A stretch of 64,000 nucleotides of DNA, from the NCBI GenBank assembly GCA_905221605.1, contig CAJNDS010002318.1:62001-126000 (forward strand). Direction: 5' to 3'. This document shows, piece by piece, positions 43,087-54,543 of the stretch. Under the pieces are notes generated by a model. It made no database searches, was not told where the DNA came from, and saw nothing but the letters and a program-made list of their open reading frames with translations. Numbering within the stretch: position 1 is the first letter of the stretch; each line of letters opens with the position of its first letter. A program made the translations under genes and the position numbers. This DNA comes from Symbiodinium natans. Its lineage: Eukaryota; Sar; Dinophyceae; Suessiales; Symbiodiniaceae.

Positions 43087-45780
43087 TGCCAGGAGTACGA
43101 ATTCTCCCGAGTCTTTGGGCCGGAGGATGACAATCAGACGTTGTTTGACCAGCTGCAGGCTCCCTGTCGGAGATTGCAGTTGGGTGCCAATCTTTGCTTG
43201 TTGAATAAACTAGTCCAGGCACTTTCTTCATCTAGCTCCTGTCCTCAGGGCAGTACCCTGACGGGCAGCGTCTTCCAGGGGGTCAACGAGACTCTCTTCG
43301 CTTATGGCCAGCAGTGGCCCTCAGTGTCTTCCGAGTCTGGGCATCCTTTCGCTTCGGCAAAATCAGCAAAAGCAGCTCAGGACGGGCAGCGGCAAGACGC
43401 ACACCATCTTCGGTAGCATCTTGGCCCGTTATTGGCTCTGAGCAACCCCAACGGCTTGCTTGGGATTCTTTCTGTGTCTGAGGGTTTGGCTTGGTTTGAG
43501 ATCCTCTACGTGTGAAGCGGAGATTCTCGTCTCCCGTAGAGTTGGTTTTTTTTGTTCCTTCATCTTCAGTGCAGGCAGCGAGCCATAGAATTAATCACAT
43601 TCGCATACCGTTTCTCAGTCAATCCTCTCTGGAGTGTTCGGGCGCCACAGCGCACAAGGGGGACGCGGTGTCCATCTTGGTTCATAGTGTGATAGCCGCA
43701 ACTAGTCGCACCCCAGCCATTTGCCCTAAATTGGTTAAGAAGTACCCTTAAACCCTAAACCCTAAACCCCAAACCTGAAACCCTAAACCCTAAACCCTAA
43801 ACCCTAAACCCTAAACCCTAAACCCTAAACCTCCAAGTAGTTTCAGAGACCTTCAGAGGCCGCACCGAACCCGGCCTCTTGGAGCTCTTCGTCCGCCGCT
43901 TCTTCGCCGTGGCCCCGCCGAATGCTGCGCTGTTTGCGGGCTGCGGCTCGGCCCACCGTGTCCTTGTATAGGGTTTAGGGTTTAGGGTTTAGGGTTTAGG
44001 TTTCCTGTATGCGCAGGTTCACTCTGTTGACTGTCTTATCACTGTAGCTGCCATCCGGCCTCGCATCTAGTTCTAGTGGTAAGGCTCCTGAAAAGACGAG
44101 TCTTCACTTCGCTCGGTCTCTCACTGCGTTCGCTTGTTCATATACTCGCGTCGCTTTCTTACTCACTCACACAATTCTTACCAGGGTGCGAAATAAGAGA
44201 AAGAATGCACGCACAAGGAAGCGAACGCAGAATTCACGCTTCACTTCGTTCATTGTAACTCTTATGTTCACTTCATTCACGTCTTTCATATTATGGCGGC
44301 GTGCTAACAAAGATAAGAAGTGATCACGCAAATGCTGTACGCAAAAAGGCTCTAATAAGCACATTCATGCGCCCTCTTACTAACTTGATGCTTTCACCTC
44401 TGGATCAAAGAGAATCACTAGCTCGGTTGCTTCCTTCACTCCCAACTTAGCTTTTCTAGGGGTCTCCTGAGGGTCCCTCAGTTGTCCCCCAAGTCTGTGG
44501 GCTTCATGTTGAGATCACAAGGGACTTTGCCGAGTTGCTTTGAAAGTGCGACGACCTCGACTGTGGTTCCAAGCCGAGGCTATGAGGTGCTGGGCGACTC
44601 GCTCACGGATCTCGTGGATCTTCAGTTCGCATTGGGTCGACGTATGTGAAAACTGCTGTTCTGATCCTGCCAAGCAGTCGCTGCTTCGTGTGGATTTTGC
44701 CGCCCATGTCAGGATTCGCGAAGGTTCCTCTCAGAAGGCGGGTAAGATTTTTCTCAAGTGATCTGCATTGGGCGAGTGAAAGCAATCCGCGTCTTTTGCC
44801 GTCCCACCGGTACGATTGAGTCTTCCGCAGAAGTGGGAAGTGCTTGAAGTTGGATCGCTGACTTTCCTCGTTGTGCTATGTCGGCATTCTGAACACGGAG
44901 CATGCACAGTTGCCGCATCTGGGCAGGCAGCTTGCATCATGAGGATATTGTCCATGACGAGCTCTTCGTCAAGACGCAGCGATGCAGCTACCAGACATTC
45001 GGCATGATGTGCTTGGGTGCTGGGACGGACATGCGATCACCATGCATGAGTAGTTGGAACATGGAACATCAGGATTGTGCGTGTTCGCACGGCTGAGATG
45101 TGTCTCAGCCTGCTGAACAATGCGAGATGCAACCGAACATCAGGCAGGGACGCCACTTGCAACTTGCATTGCAACCAACAACGATCCACGCAGCAAGTCT
45201 TGCAGGTCCGAATCTGGGATCGCCTTCTTCTTTTTAATGTGGAGGGTAGGGTGTGGACGAACAGGCATCTCCTCCTTCAATGATGATTCTTCCCGGCCTT
45301 GAGCTCAGTGCAGTCACGCGATGCATCGCCTGGAGTTGTTGACCCTCGAACCCAAGCCTTCAGACTTGAAGCAGAGACCTTGTGGATCTGAGGTCGCATG
45401 CCATTGTACATCTTTTCGTGCAGCCGCCTAGCTGCCTTGGAAGCGCATTATAGAGTTGCCGGTTGCAGATGTCGAATCGGCAAGGAACCCAAGCTGCGAT
45501 GGGGCATCTGCAAGCATTGGCACCTTGACTCTCGTTGACCTGGCGGGCACGGAGAAGGATGGTAGCCTTGCCATACTCGTGCCATTCTGCTACCTATCAG
45601 CTGGCATCGTGGCCAGTGTGCTTGTCAGTGCTTCTTCGCAAGTTCTGCACAGCAACCCTGAACCCTACCCCCAAACCCAAAACCACATGCTGGTCGGAGA
45701 GGAGCACGAGAATCCGTCGGAGAAGGGCCGAAAGTCCGCCAGGCTTTTGAACACGTCACTTTCTTCGTTGAACCTTGCCA
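43087..45780 (+). CDS. Divergent kinesin motor domain, scattered exons
   Basis: Kinesins are microtubule-dependent ATPases. Exon-like pieces appear in the correct order on the plus strand. EYEFSRVFGPEDDNQTLFDQ is near 43090-43155, and SVFQGVNETLFAYGQ at about 43262-43303. The P-loop TGSGKTHTIFG follows at about 43382-43414, joined by a GC-AG intron (GGCCA then GCAGTG; CTCAG then GACGGG), which restores CAG-ACG-GGC. A possible YEVLGDSLTDLVDL exon lies near 44560-44620, VRVRTAEMCLSLLNNARCNR near 45072-45130, and a switch-I-like ATNNDPRSKSC near 45173-45205. Switch II TLTLVDLAGTEKDG is near 45510-45560 and EKGRKSARLLNTSLSSLN near 45720-45770. No stalk or tail was identified. The first exon and start codon are not visible. 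The switch-I SSRSH is poorly kept, so a pseudogene cannot be excluded. Confidence 0.6.
43746..43831 (+). repeat. Interstitial telomeric repeat (CCCTAAA)n
   Basis: About twelve CCCTAAA units, two slightly altered. It lies in an intron of the kinesin-like gene. A shorter TTTAGGG array of opposite orientation follows at 43970. Confidence 0.95.
43970..44002 (-). repeat. Interstitial telomeric repeat (TTTAGGG)n, inverted
   Basis: Four to five units in the opposite orientation to the array at 43746, about 140 bases away, so the two can pair. Confidence 0.9.
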
Positions 45781-45917
45781 GACAAGCATGTTTTCGCATG
45801 CGAATCGGCGCTGGCTTGACCGAGTCCTGACATTTTGCTGCAGGTTTTGTGTTTTTTCCATTATTTTTTTGCAAACTTTTTCAGGGATTAGGGCCTCGGG
45901 CAGGGCCATGATGTCAC

Positions 45918-46003
45918 GATATATATATATATATATGTTTATATACTGTATGTATGTATGTATGCATGTATGCATGAATGTACATATCCTAAACCCTAAA
46001 CCG
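45918..46003. repeat. AT/TATG microsatellite followed by two telomere-like units
   Basis: ATATAT then GTATGTATGCATG words, then CCTAAACCCTAAACC at about 45987. Confidence 0.85.
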
Positions 46004-46231
46004 GGTCGCTTGGGCGACGCTGAGGAATCGACTGCTCCGCAAGCTGCAAACGGGGAGCCTCGGTGAGTCGGAACGACGGCTCCTCGCATCAATCGATACG
46101 GTCACTTCTCGAAGTCATGATCCTTTTTGGGGTTGCTATTCTAAGGCGGCCCCGAATGAGGGTGTGACCAATGTCTCTTTAAAACTTTCCTAAGCCCCGA
46201 GGCCACTTGAAACACTCTGTGGACCCTGCAA
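46004..46231. other. No gene recognised
   Basis: A short stretch between the AT/telomere repeat and the CT microsatellite. No motif seen. Confidence 0.4.
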
Positions 46232-46825
46232 ACCCAAAGGGTCTCTCTCTCTCTCTCTCTGTCGCTCTCTCTCTCTCTCTCCTTTCTGTGTCTCTGCCTC
46301 TGCCTCTGCCTCTGCCTCTGCCTCTGGCTCTGGCTCTGGCTCTGTCTCTGCCTCTGCCGCTGGCTCTGTCTCCGTCCCTGTGTCTGTCTCTGTCTCTGTC
46401 CCTGTCCCTGTCTCTCTCTGTCTCTCTCTGTCTCTCTCTGTCTCTCTCTGTCTCTCTCTGTCTCTCTCTGTCTCTCTCTGTCTCTCTCTGTCTCTCTCTG
46501 TCTCTCTCTGTCTCTCTCTGTCTCTCTCTGTCTCTCTCTGTCTCTCTCTGTCTCTCTCTGTCTCTCTCTGTCTCTCTCTGTCTCTCTCTTCTCTCTCTGT
46601 CTCTCTCTCTCTCTGTCTCTCTCTGTCTCTCTCTCTCTGTCCTCTCTCTGCTTCTCTCTCTCTCTCTCTGTCTCTCTCTTTCTCTCTCTTTCCGCTCTCT
46701 CTTCCTTTCTCTCTCTTCTCTCTCTCTCTCTCTTCTCTCTTTTCTTCTTCTCTTCTCTCTCTTTCTCTCTATTTCTCTCTCTTTCTTCTCTTCTCTCTCT
46801 TCTCTCTCTTTCTCTCTCTTCTCAT

Positions 46826-46869
<44 letters not shown>

Positions 46870-47125
46870 CTTTCTCTCTCTCTTTCTCTCTCTTTCTCTC
46901 TCTCTTTCTCTCTCTTTCTCTCTCTTTCTCTCTCTTTCTCTCTCTTTCTCTCTCTTTCTCTCTCTTTCTCTCTCTTTCTCTCTCGCTCTCTCGCGCTCTC
47001 GCTCTCTCGCTCGCTCGCTCTCTCGCTCTCTCGCTCTCGCTGTCACTGTCTCGCTCTCGCTGTGGCTGTCGCTCTCGCTCTCGCTCTCGCTCTCGCTCTC
47101 GCTCTCGCTCTCGCTCTCGCTCTCG

Positions 47126-47175
<50 letters not shown>
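46232..47175. repeat. CT/CTGT/CTTT/CGCT compound microsatellite, about 940 bases
   Basis: Includes about 19 tandem copies of the decamer TCTCTCTGTC (46405-46590), TCTTTCTC blocks (46850-46985), and GCTCTC blocks (46985-47135). The Ser/Leu-rich 370-430 codon frames are repeat translation. Confidence 0.98.
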
Positions 47176-47176
<1 letters not shown>

Positions 47177-47582
47177 CCAGAAACCTGCAGAACAGATATG
47201 TGAGGACGCATGCAACACTGACATTCGTCGGCTTGCTGAGGCAGAGTGTCCTCAACAAGTGCCTTTGGGAGTACTTACGTCCTGGCTGCGGGATTGCGCT
47301 GGTTTTCTGTGCAAGCCCGCTGTAGCTGACTCAGGATGTGCTTTGCTGAGAGCAGCCTTGTACTCTAGTGGAAGAGTCGTCAGATGCAACAGCCAGGCAA
47401 CTTTGTGCATCACTGCCGGACTGCACGATGGATGTCACATGCACAGGGCCATTGCCGCCCGTGTCCAATGTGGTTTGGTAAGGCTTCAGCACAGAACTGC
47501 AACTCTTTCAACTCTTGCGATGGCCACAGTACCTTGGCAAGCAGTTGGTGAAATCGGCGCAGCCGTTGCAAACTGGCAATGT

Positions 47583-47643
47583 CTTGACTCATCTCTTGAC
47601 TCATCTCTTGACTCATCTCTTGACTCATCTCTTGACTCGCCTG
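47583..47643. repeat. 12-base minisatellite
   Basis: Five tandem copies of ATCTCTTGACTC. Confidence 0.9.
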
Positions 47644-48124
47644 GCTCAAATCTTGACTCTTGAGGACAGCAAGCTCATCCACAGCCAGCGAAAGTCCCAG
47701 TACATCAATATGCCCAGCAGGGCCCAGGCCATTCAGAGCACCATAGATATCACAAGCGCAACCCGTTCACTGTATCATCGGTACCTTTATTCGGGCAATG
47801 GAAGAGACGCTCCCCAGTGATCCTGCCTTGAAGCCACCGAAGCCTGGTGCCCGTTGTGTAGGCCCCTTCGCCTTCACCCGCTAGAGCCACGGCTCCGCCT
47901 GCTCCGGTTCCTTCAGGAGGTGCGGCTTGTGAGCCACGAGTGACACGATCCAGAGTCGCCCTTTCCAAGGTGAGGGGCCTCGTGGACCGAGTGCGCCGCC
48001 CACGCCCAGGGGTGAGACGCCCAGGCGGGGCTTGGGAGGCTTGCAGCTCTACTTCTAGATTCGAGGCTTCAAAGGTGCATGTTTCTTGATGGGCATGAGG
48101 GGTTGCAGGAGCCGCACACAAACT

Positions 48125-48320
48125 GAACCCTAAACCCTAAACCCTAAACCCTAAACCCTAACTCCAAAGTGCCCGTGAAGGCGCCCAGTGGGGATGGCTC
48201 GGCTGGCCGGGCAGGCGGTGTGTAGTCAGAGGATGTCAGGCACCTGACCCGAAGTTGGATGGTTGGATGCCAGGCAACAGGCCCTAAACCCTCAACCCTC
48301 CACCCTAAACCCTAAACCCT
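48125..48320 (+). repeat. Two interstitial (CCCTAAA)n arrays
   Basis: 48125-48161 (five units) and 48282-48320 (about five, some altered), separated by 120 bases of unique sequence. Confidence 0.9.
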
Positions 48321-48604
48321 TGATCCAGCAACAGTCAATCGAGGCTTCCCCCCATGTTGACAGGAATCTTCTCGCCGCGAGCGAAGCAGCAGCCTGGACA
48401 GCTCGTTTGGTGTAAGACGAGCAAGCTTAAGGGTCTCCTTGGGTTTTCTTGTCAGGGGCACTCTCGGGCGACTAGCCACGCCTTTTTGGCGACAGGACGG
48501 GGCATCTGATGAGCTTCTTGTCGAGAACGAGAAGCTTCGAAGGACATCTCGCAAGCGACATTTTAGCATGCCTGCCTCCCTCAGCTATCAGTGCGGGAGC
48601 TTGA

Positions 48605-51239
48605 TTGAGTACAATCTTGATGTCCAGCGGAGTTTGGCCCAAAACCGAGAGAGACCCTCCTTCTGTCCCTGGGAACCGGGACAACGGGCATGTGCCCCTG
48701 ATGGGAGTCTTCTACTCAACCTCGTGGTGCCAGGAAGGCGCGGACGAGCGCCAAGCGCCGTCCGAAGACGTGAACGCTCGAGACGCCCGACATGTCACCG
48801 TCCACATCGTTGAGCCGTTGGATGGACATGGACAAGCCAAAGAGTCCAAAGAGTCGAGCACTTCCTTGAGCACTTCGTTGAAGGATCTTCGCACCGACAG
48901 CAAGGCCAGGCGCAGCCTCCTCTTGAAGACGGCCTTCTCTGTGGAAGAAGATCTCATGCGTGGAATCTCCCTTAGGGAATCATTACGTCACGCTGGCCGC
49001 CTGTGGCGTGTCTCTCCTTCAGAGCTCGAGGAGAAAGACAAAGCAGCCTTGAAGCTGTTCTCAGCTCCTGTGAAGGGTTTTGACATGTTCTTAAGTCACA
49101 CGTGGCACACACGTGGTCGCTGGAAGTACCTGTCTTTGTCCTTCCACTATGGCTGGGTGCATGTACTGCTCGGCTGGTTTATTTCAATGTTAATCTTGGA
49201 GCTCCTCTTCTTCTTCGACTTTTTGCCGGCCCTCTGGAGTTCCAAGGCTGGGGTGTGCATATCTGCAGATGGGTTCCCTTGTATTACTTGTATTTCCAAA
49301 CATAGGGGTACCCTCTTTTCATTCCCAAGAATCCCTTACAGGGACCCCCAACAAGGGTACCCCGGTACCCCTATTTTCGGAAACCCGCATCATATCGCGG
49401 TTAGGCTCACTTAGCGCATGCGGGCCATAGCAATGCTGGGGATGAATGGCTGCAGGCCATTGCACAGAAGAAGCGATCACCAACCTCCACCGGTTCTAGA
49501 TATGCAAGCATAGCCCCCTGCTTCTAGTTCAAGTGACGCACCCTACACTCTTAAACCCAACTGTGGTAGAGAGCCCATGGTACTGGTATCCCCAATGCTT
49601 CAAGGTCCCACAAGTGCTGACGGGAGTTTGGCTAGAGACAGGCGACCAAGAAAGACCAATAACAGGCTACTATTTGGAATTGTTCAGGGAATGAAGTCGT
49701 AGCTACTAATTTTTGGGGCTCTGGGTTCAAAGAGCTGAACGACTCTGAAATGAGGTGCTGGCAAGAGACCCAGCGTTAAAGAAAGTTTCTTCAGGATGAT
49801 GAGATGATGAAACAAACGAGGTGTGACACGAGGAGTTCGCCGCAGAAGAGACAAATGCAAAGAGGGGAGGGAGACAAGATGGGGGGGATTCCACTCGGGA
49901 GGCACGGCACCCACTCCTCGAAAATCAAAATACGCAGCAGTAAACCTCGTGCTTCGGTCTTTTCCAGAGAATGCGTTAGACAATGCTGGTGTCAGGCCAC
50001 GTATCCCGCGGTCTATGGCGAGGTGTACCAGATCGGGGGTTGGGCACTATGTCTTGCAAACTTAGTTGCGCTGCTCACCTTCTTTCTTGCACCCTACTTG
50101 CCAGACATCTCCAAGGGGTCGCGGAGCTGCTTCTTGGATGTTGCCAGTCCCTTGGACGTCGTGTTCTGAAGACCTTTCTTTCATTCTGCCTACAGGCACT
50201 CTCAACAATGTTACACTTTTTCTTCCGCTTTTTGTACACGGCAACGTGGCCACACGGTTGTGTTCTTGGATCTCTTGACTTGACCACTCCACTCCCAGAC
50301 TCTTGAGCTTCTCAGGTATAGACCAAGTTGACATTCAGACGATGGAGCGTGGCGTTTATGGGCTTGGAGGCTTTTTGAGTGCCTCTAAGGAGCTCCGAAT
50401 TCTTTGGTCGGAGCCTGGGCTGGCAGTAGGAAGTTCAAAGCTTGTGTGGATTGTAGATCTCTGGACCTTCGCAAGGCTTTGGTTTCGTGGCGCGCTCAAA
50501 AAAATGCTAAGGAGCCTTACTTATCAAGGTTGTGGTGTGTATTCGAAGTAGCGGCCTTCAGAACAGCCAATCCAGTCGGGAAGATCACGCTTGCCCCGCT
50601 TTTTGTGGAAGCCGCTGTGGCTGCTTTGTGGACCAGTGCATACATCGTTCCGCTCTTGTATCTGCTGGCATCGAACCTTCTGGACCTGGGCAGCAATTAT
50701 GCCCTGCCGCTCTCCTTGCTGCCGATGTGCGTGGGATTCCACATTCTTCGTTCAAGCTTCAAGAAGAAGCGCCAGCTTTTGGAGGAGCTTTGTGGGAACA
50801 GAGCTGTCGATTTCGGGAGAAGCATATCTTCTTTTCAGAAGCACGGGGAAGGAAAGCAGAGAGTGCTAAACAGAGAGTAAAGCAGAGAGCCGTGATGCCA
50901 TCTTCTCAGGAGTTGCGCAGCTTCACGCTTGAGTCGGTCCAGTGCCAGAAGGACTTCGACAGGAAGTTCATCCACATCGCCATCGCCTCGTGGTATGGCA
51001 GCGCCGAGGCCTTCTCCCAGTACGTTCGGGGCCCACTTAGGCAGGAGCTGCTTCAGTCGGCCCGGGCCAGGTTGCCGGCCGGGTACTCCTTCCTCATCGT
51101 GACTCCACTCCTGAGCCTGGGCATGGATGGCATCGTTGGCATGCTGAAGGCTGGCTTTCCCTGGCCCATCTTGCTGTCCCAGCTCTTCGGGGCCGTGCTT
51201 GGCGTGCTCCTGTGCTGGAGCATGGCGCCCGGCCTCTGA
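48605..51239 (+). CDS. TIR-like multi-membrane-span protein, five joined exons
   Basis: Exons: about 48605-49252, 49996-50146, 50316-50410, 50512-50784 and 50910-51239 (stop TGA). All four junctions keep the frame. The protein has a charged N-terminus, then GFDMFLSHTWHTRGRWKYLS (TIR-like F-x-SH strand) and a hydrophobic segment (WFISMLILELLFFFDFLP). Next are another span (LCLANLVALLTFFLAPYLP), CFLDVASIDQVDIQTMERGV then LGGFLSASKELRILWS, and SRLWCVFEVAAFRTANP. This is a TIR/SEFIR-like order of strands seen in a large dinoflagellate family. Two more spans follow, then DFDRKFIHIAIASWYGSAEA and a C-terminal hydrophobic pair. Introns are GT-AG, GT-AG, GA-AG and GA-AG. The start is uncertain; upstream exons are possible. 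The function is unknown; a signalling or NAD-linked role would be guesswork. Confidence 0.7.
49293..49383. repeat. MITE-like inverted repeat inside intron 1 of the TIR-like gene
   Basis: Arms TTTCCAAACATAGGGGTACC and GGTACCCCTATTTTCGGAAA, 18 of 20 complementary; total 91 bases. A related arm occurs at 6013. Confidence 0.85.
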
Positions 51240-51353
51240 AGCCAGACATTGCAAAGCCAGCTCTCTGGGTTGGAAGGCGGTTGAGAGGAAGGACGTTGTG
51301 CGTGCGCGTGTCCGTGTGCTCGTGCATTTGTGTGTGTCTACGCACATATATAT

Positions 51354-51540
51354 ATATATATAGGTTATGTTATGCTATGCTATGTTATGTTATATGATAT
51401 GCTATTATATTATATCATATTATATTATATTATATTATGTTATATTATATTATATTATATTATATTATATTATATTATATTATATTATATTATATTCCAT
51501 TATATTATGTTATATATTGTATGCTACCATATATATATAC
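51354..51540. repeat. TATAT/TATGC microsatellite
   Basis: ATATATAT, TATGC and then about 120 bases of TATAT words, followed by a CA run to 51560. Confidence 0.95.
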
Positions 51541-51631
51541 ACACACACACACACACACTTCTGTTGTTGCGGGAGCTCGCCTCTGAGAGAGCCAGCGGAG
51601 TCACCCCCCAAAAAAAAACGGTATAGCATCC

Positions 51632-51730
51632 TGGCGGTTGGGGGGTTTAGGGTCCAGGGGTCCAGGGGGTCAGGGGTTCAGGGGGCCAGGGGGCCAGGGG
51701 TCCAGGGGGCCAGGGGTCCAGGGGGCCACG
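51632..51730. repeat. GGGGTCCA/GGGGGCCA minisatellite
   Basis: About ten imperfect 9-10 base units. Confidence 0.9.
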
Positions 51731-51796
51731 AAATGACGCGCCCCGGGCGAAGTGGGCGAACTCCGCATCAGATGCCATATAAACACAAAGGGTCAA

Positions 51797-51886
51797 TTCT
51801 CTACATGAGGGTCCCTTTTGAGGTTACCTAGGCGTCCGCTGGTAAATATGTAGGGCGCCCCCAAAAGGGGACCATAGTTTAGAGAA
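51797..51886. repeat. MITE-like inverted repeat
   Basis: Left arm TTCTCTACATGAGGGTCCCT, right arm AGGGGACCATAGTTTAGAGA, imperfectly complementary over about 25 bases. An inner GGCG/GGGCGCC pair lies near the centre. Related in style to 53966-54106. Confidence 0.75.
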
Positions 51887-52653
51887 CTCACCACGTAATG
51901 TCCCCTCGTCCGAGAGCTTGCTGGTGGCGGGCCTGCCTAGTTGTTGTTCTTGCGTCTGCAAGCATGCGCTCTTGCGTAACCGGGCCGTTTGCTGGCCTTG
52001 GAACGTTGTTTCCTGGGCTGGGGCGTGCGCCAGCGTGAACTCCAAGTGGAGGGGGCAAGGACGTTTGCGGAGCCCCCTGAGAAGCTGTGAGGGATCGGCA
52101 TGGCTTCCTGCAAGTCCCACCGCGTGCAGCTAGTCGCTTACTCACTCACTCGCTCACCACGTAATGTCTTCAGAGACAGTACTGGGGCACTGCCTCGCTG
52201 AGTTGCACTGGAACAGATATTGGATTCGGTTTGAGGATATTTCCTGTATGCATAGCAGGAGTGCTGTAGTGGAGATACGGAAATATACGGCCAGGCCACG
52301 GATAAATGGATGTTATCTGTTCACGGTATTCCCGGTATCGATGTCGCCTCCGTGCTAGCTCATTCCATCCATTGCTTTTCTGTTTGCCGCTTTTTGCTGT
52401 CGGGGGGGGGGGCTTAGTTCAACAAACTCACTTTCAATGCGGCCCTCGAGATGCAAAAGGTAGCTACCTTTGGCACAGAGGGGGCGATTTCTTCATGGTC
52501 GAAGCTGGGGTATTCAAGAGCGAAGGAGCAACTCAGGCCCTTTTCTAACACGTGGAGATGGAAATAGACCCCCCAAATCAGCAGGCTCTAAGTGAGCCCC
52601 ATGAATGAGGGCCGCGCGCAAACTCAGGTGCTGGTCCAGGTGGGCTTGTTCCT
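51887..52653. other. No gene recognised
   Basis: Short overlapping frames without motifs, and a G run near 52400. Confidence 0.45.
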
Positions 52654-53349
52654 GTGCGACCGCTTCGCTGGGCCTTCGCAAAAGGGTTGGATGGACACTT
52701 GGCAAAGATGTGGGAGTTCCTACAACTTCGGTTTGGCAGTGCGGCTGTAGGGGCACTGGGAGGAGATGGGACCTTGGGCTTCGGTGTGTCAGGTGTGGTG
52801 GAGGAGTCATATTTTGAGGGCTTGGAGCTTCGTTGCGCATGCGTTGCAGGAATGACACAGCCTGAGCCAGCAAAGCAGAAACGGGACACATGGAAATCAC
52901 ATGGAGCATACTCTTTCACCCACGAAGAATCAGCAGCTCCGTTCCTTGCTGCGCCATGTGAGGACTGGGGCCGAACCTTGCTGCTCTTCTTGGGCTTCGT
53001 CCTCTTCGCTTTTGGGGGGGTCCAGGTCGCAGTATTTTGTTACAAGAGGAGCGTGTGGAGCGCTCTTGCATGGTTCGCGGCGGTGCTCCTCCTCACGTGG
53101 CTTACACATGGTGGCTGGGAACAAGTTTGGAAGTGGAAGGCCGGAGACAGTCGAGAAGCTCCTGGGTCACCCACTACAGAAGGGACCACGTCCTTCGAGG
53201 ACCTAGAGGACGTAGCGATTGAAAGTCCAGCAAACTTGAGCGGAGACACGTCGTGTACAGCTGAGCCCACAACGCTGCACTCGCCAGAAGGTGTTGCAGT
53301 AGAACCTGCTCAAGGCGGTGCTGGCATAGTTAGTGTCAAATTCGTATGA
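52654..53349 (+). CDS. Possible membrane protein or last exon of a membrane gene
   Basis: A 231-codon frame. The convincing part is the second half: two hydrophobic segments (LLLFLGFVLFAFGGVQVAVF and WSALAWFAAVLLLTWL) separated by CYKRS, then an acidic/Thr-rich tail (TTSFEDLEDVAIESP) ending GGAGIVSVKFV. The first half may be intronic. It is on the same strand as, and 1.4 kb after, the TIR-like gene; it could be a further exon of that gene or a neighbour. No family recognised. Confidence 0.35.
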   Translation: MRPLRWAFAKGLDGHLAKMWEFLQLRFGSAAVGALGGDGTLGFGVSGVVEESYFEGLELRCACVAGMTQPEPAKQKRDTWKSHGAYSFTHEESAAPFLAAPCEDWGRTLLLFLGFVLFAFGGVQVAVFCYKRSVWSALAWFAAVLLLTWLTHGGWEQVWKWKAGDSREAPGSPTTEGTTSFEDLEDVAIESPANLSGDTSCTAEPTTLHSPEGVAVEPAQGGAGIVSVKFV

Positions 53350-53772
53350 AGTTCCTGCATTTCCATGACTGGTCTCAGGACCCTTTAAATCATTTTTAGA
53401 AACCCGCAAGAGTTGCGCGGCTGTGCCGCTTTCAGAATTCACAATTGGAGCACGTTTTTTTGGGTCTCAGGCAGTTCGAAAAACAGTGCGTCGATTGAGT
53501 ATTCACGTGGCTACACAGCTTATTCGCATGTATATGGGCAAATCTCTCAATCAACACTTCTCTAAACTATGATTCTGCTGGATACCCAACAGAGGCTTTG
53601 CATTCTAATTCGTAGGCAGAAGGGACCAAAGCTTACGGAAGCCGCCATCTCGATCGCTTTTCCATGTTGGGTACATGTGTGTACTGACGTGTGTTGACGA
53701 CTTGGCTACCCTGGACAGGAAGCTCGACATTGCCCGAACACGGAGCCGGGAGCGACTGCTTCAGGTTGGCTG

Positions 53773-53860
53773 AAAACCCTAAACCTAAACCCTAAACCCT
53801 AAACCCTAAACGCTAAACCCTAAACCCCTAAAACCCTAAGCCCTAAACCCCAAACCCTCA
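53773..53860 (+). repeat. Interstitial telomeric repeat (CCCTAAA)n
   Basis: About eleven units, three altered (CGCTAAA, CCCCTAAAA, CCCTAAG). Confidence 0.95.
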
Positions 53861-53965
53861 TGTGGCAGCGCTTTGATGTGAGAGGTTGAGCGTCAGAGAG
53901 ATCAGCTCGCAAGCGATCACATGGCTCTGCAGCGTGGGGAGCCGAGGGTATTTAAGATTGAGAGT

Positions 53966-54106
53966 CTAAGGGTACATGGTCCCTTCTTGTGGTCCCTGTA
54001 ACCTCCTCTGAAGTATGCGCCCTTGGGTTGTATAGGGTATATTTGGGGGTATGTACGGGATCCACTTCTAAGGGCGCACATAAAGAGACCATGTAACTAC
54101 CTTAAG
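53966..54106. repeat. MITE-like nested inverted repeat
   Basis: Outer arms CTAAGGGTACATGGTCCCTT and AAGAGACCATGTAACTACCT; inner arms TATGCGCCCTT (54014) and AAGGGCGCACATA (54070). It folds into a long hairpin of about 140 bases. Confidence 0.8.
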
Positions 54107-54309
54107 ATGACGCAGGTGGAAGCTCTTGTTTGATCATGGATTCCTGTCTGGATCGGGTGATGAGGTGAATGCGAGTCACTCCGAGCTCTGTTCATTCGCC
54201 AGCAGCAGCAACAGCTTGCCTTTTGGACAGGGCCTTTCATGGCCCCACCCCAAGCATCCATTGTTACTGCTGGGACACAGGCTGCCCGTCTGACGTGATT
54301 CAACAGCTT

Positions 54310-54431
54310 CCCTAAACCCTAAACCCCAAATCCCAAACCGTAAACCCTAAACCGTAAACCCTAAACCCTAAACCCTAAACCCTAAACCCTAAACCCTAAA
54401 CCCTAAACCCTAACCCTAAACCCTATACCCC
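54310..54431 (+). repeat. Interstitial telomeric repeat (CCCTAAA)n, longest array
   Basis: About sixteen units, with CCGTAAA variants and one six-base CCCTAA unit. Confidence 0.95.
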
Positions 54432-54543
54432 GCGTCTTTGCTTGTGACCTCAAGGAGGTGCTGCGCCGAGATGGGCCGCCTGGCAAAGTCGAGGCTTGCA
54501 CCGACAGTGCCAGATGGGCCATGTTGCATCCTTGCACTGTGCA

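Larger units (their letters stand above)
47176..48604. other. No gene recognised; minisatellite and telomere-like repeats
   Basis: Contains a 12-base minisatellite at 47583-47643 and (CCCTAAA)n at 48125-48161 and 48282-48320. The frame ending LVENEKLRRTSRKR near 48499-48550 could be a coiled-coil exon of the following membrane gene, but no junction was found. Confidence 0.4.

Noticed and set aside
47583-47643. Regular repeats suggestive of a CRISPR-like array
   Set aside because: Contiguous 12-base tandem units without spacers; simply a minisatellite, and the genome is eukaryotic.
46207-47663. 370-430 codon Ser/Leu-rich frames
   Set aside because: Translation of a CT/CTGT microsatellite; the unique tail after 47180 has no motif.
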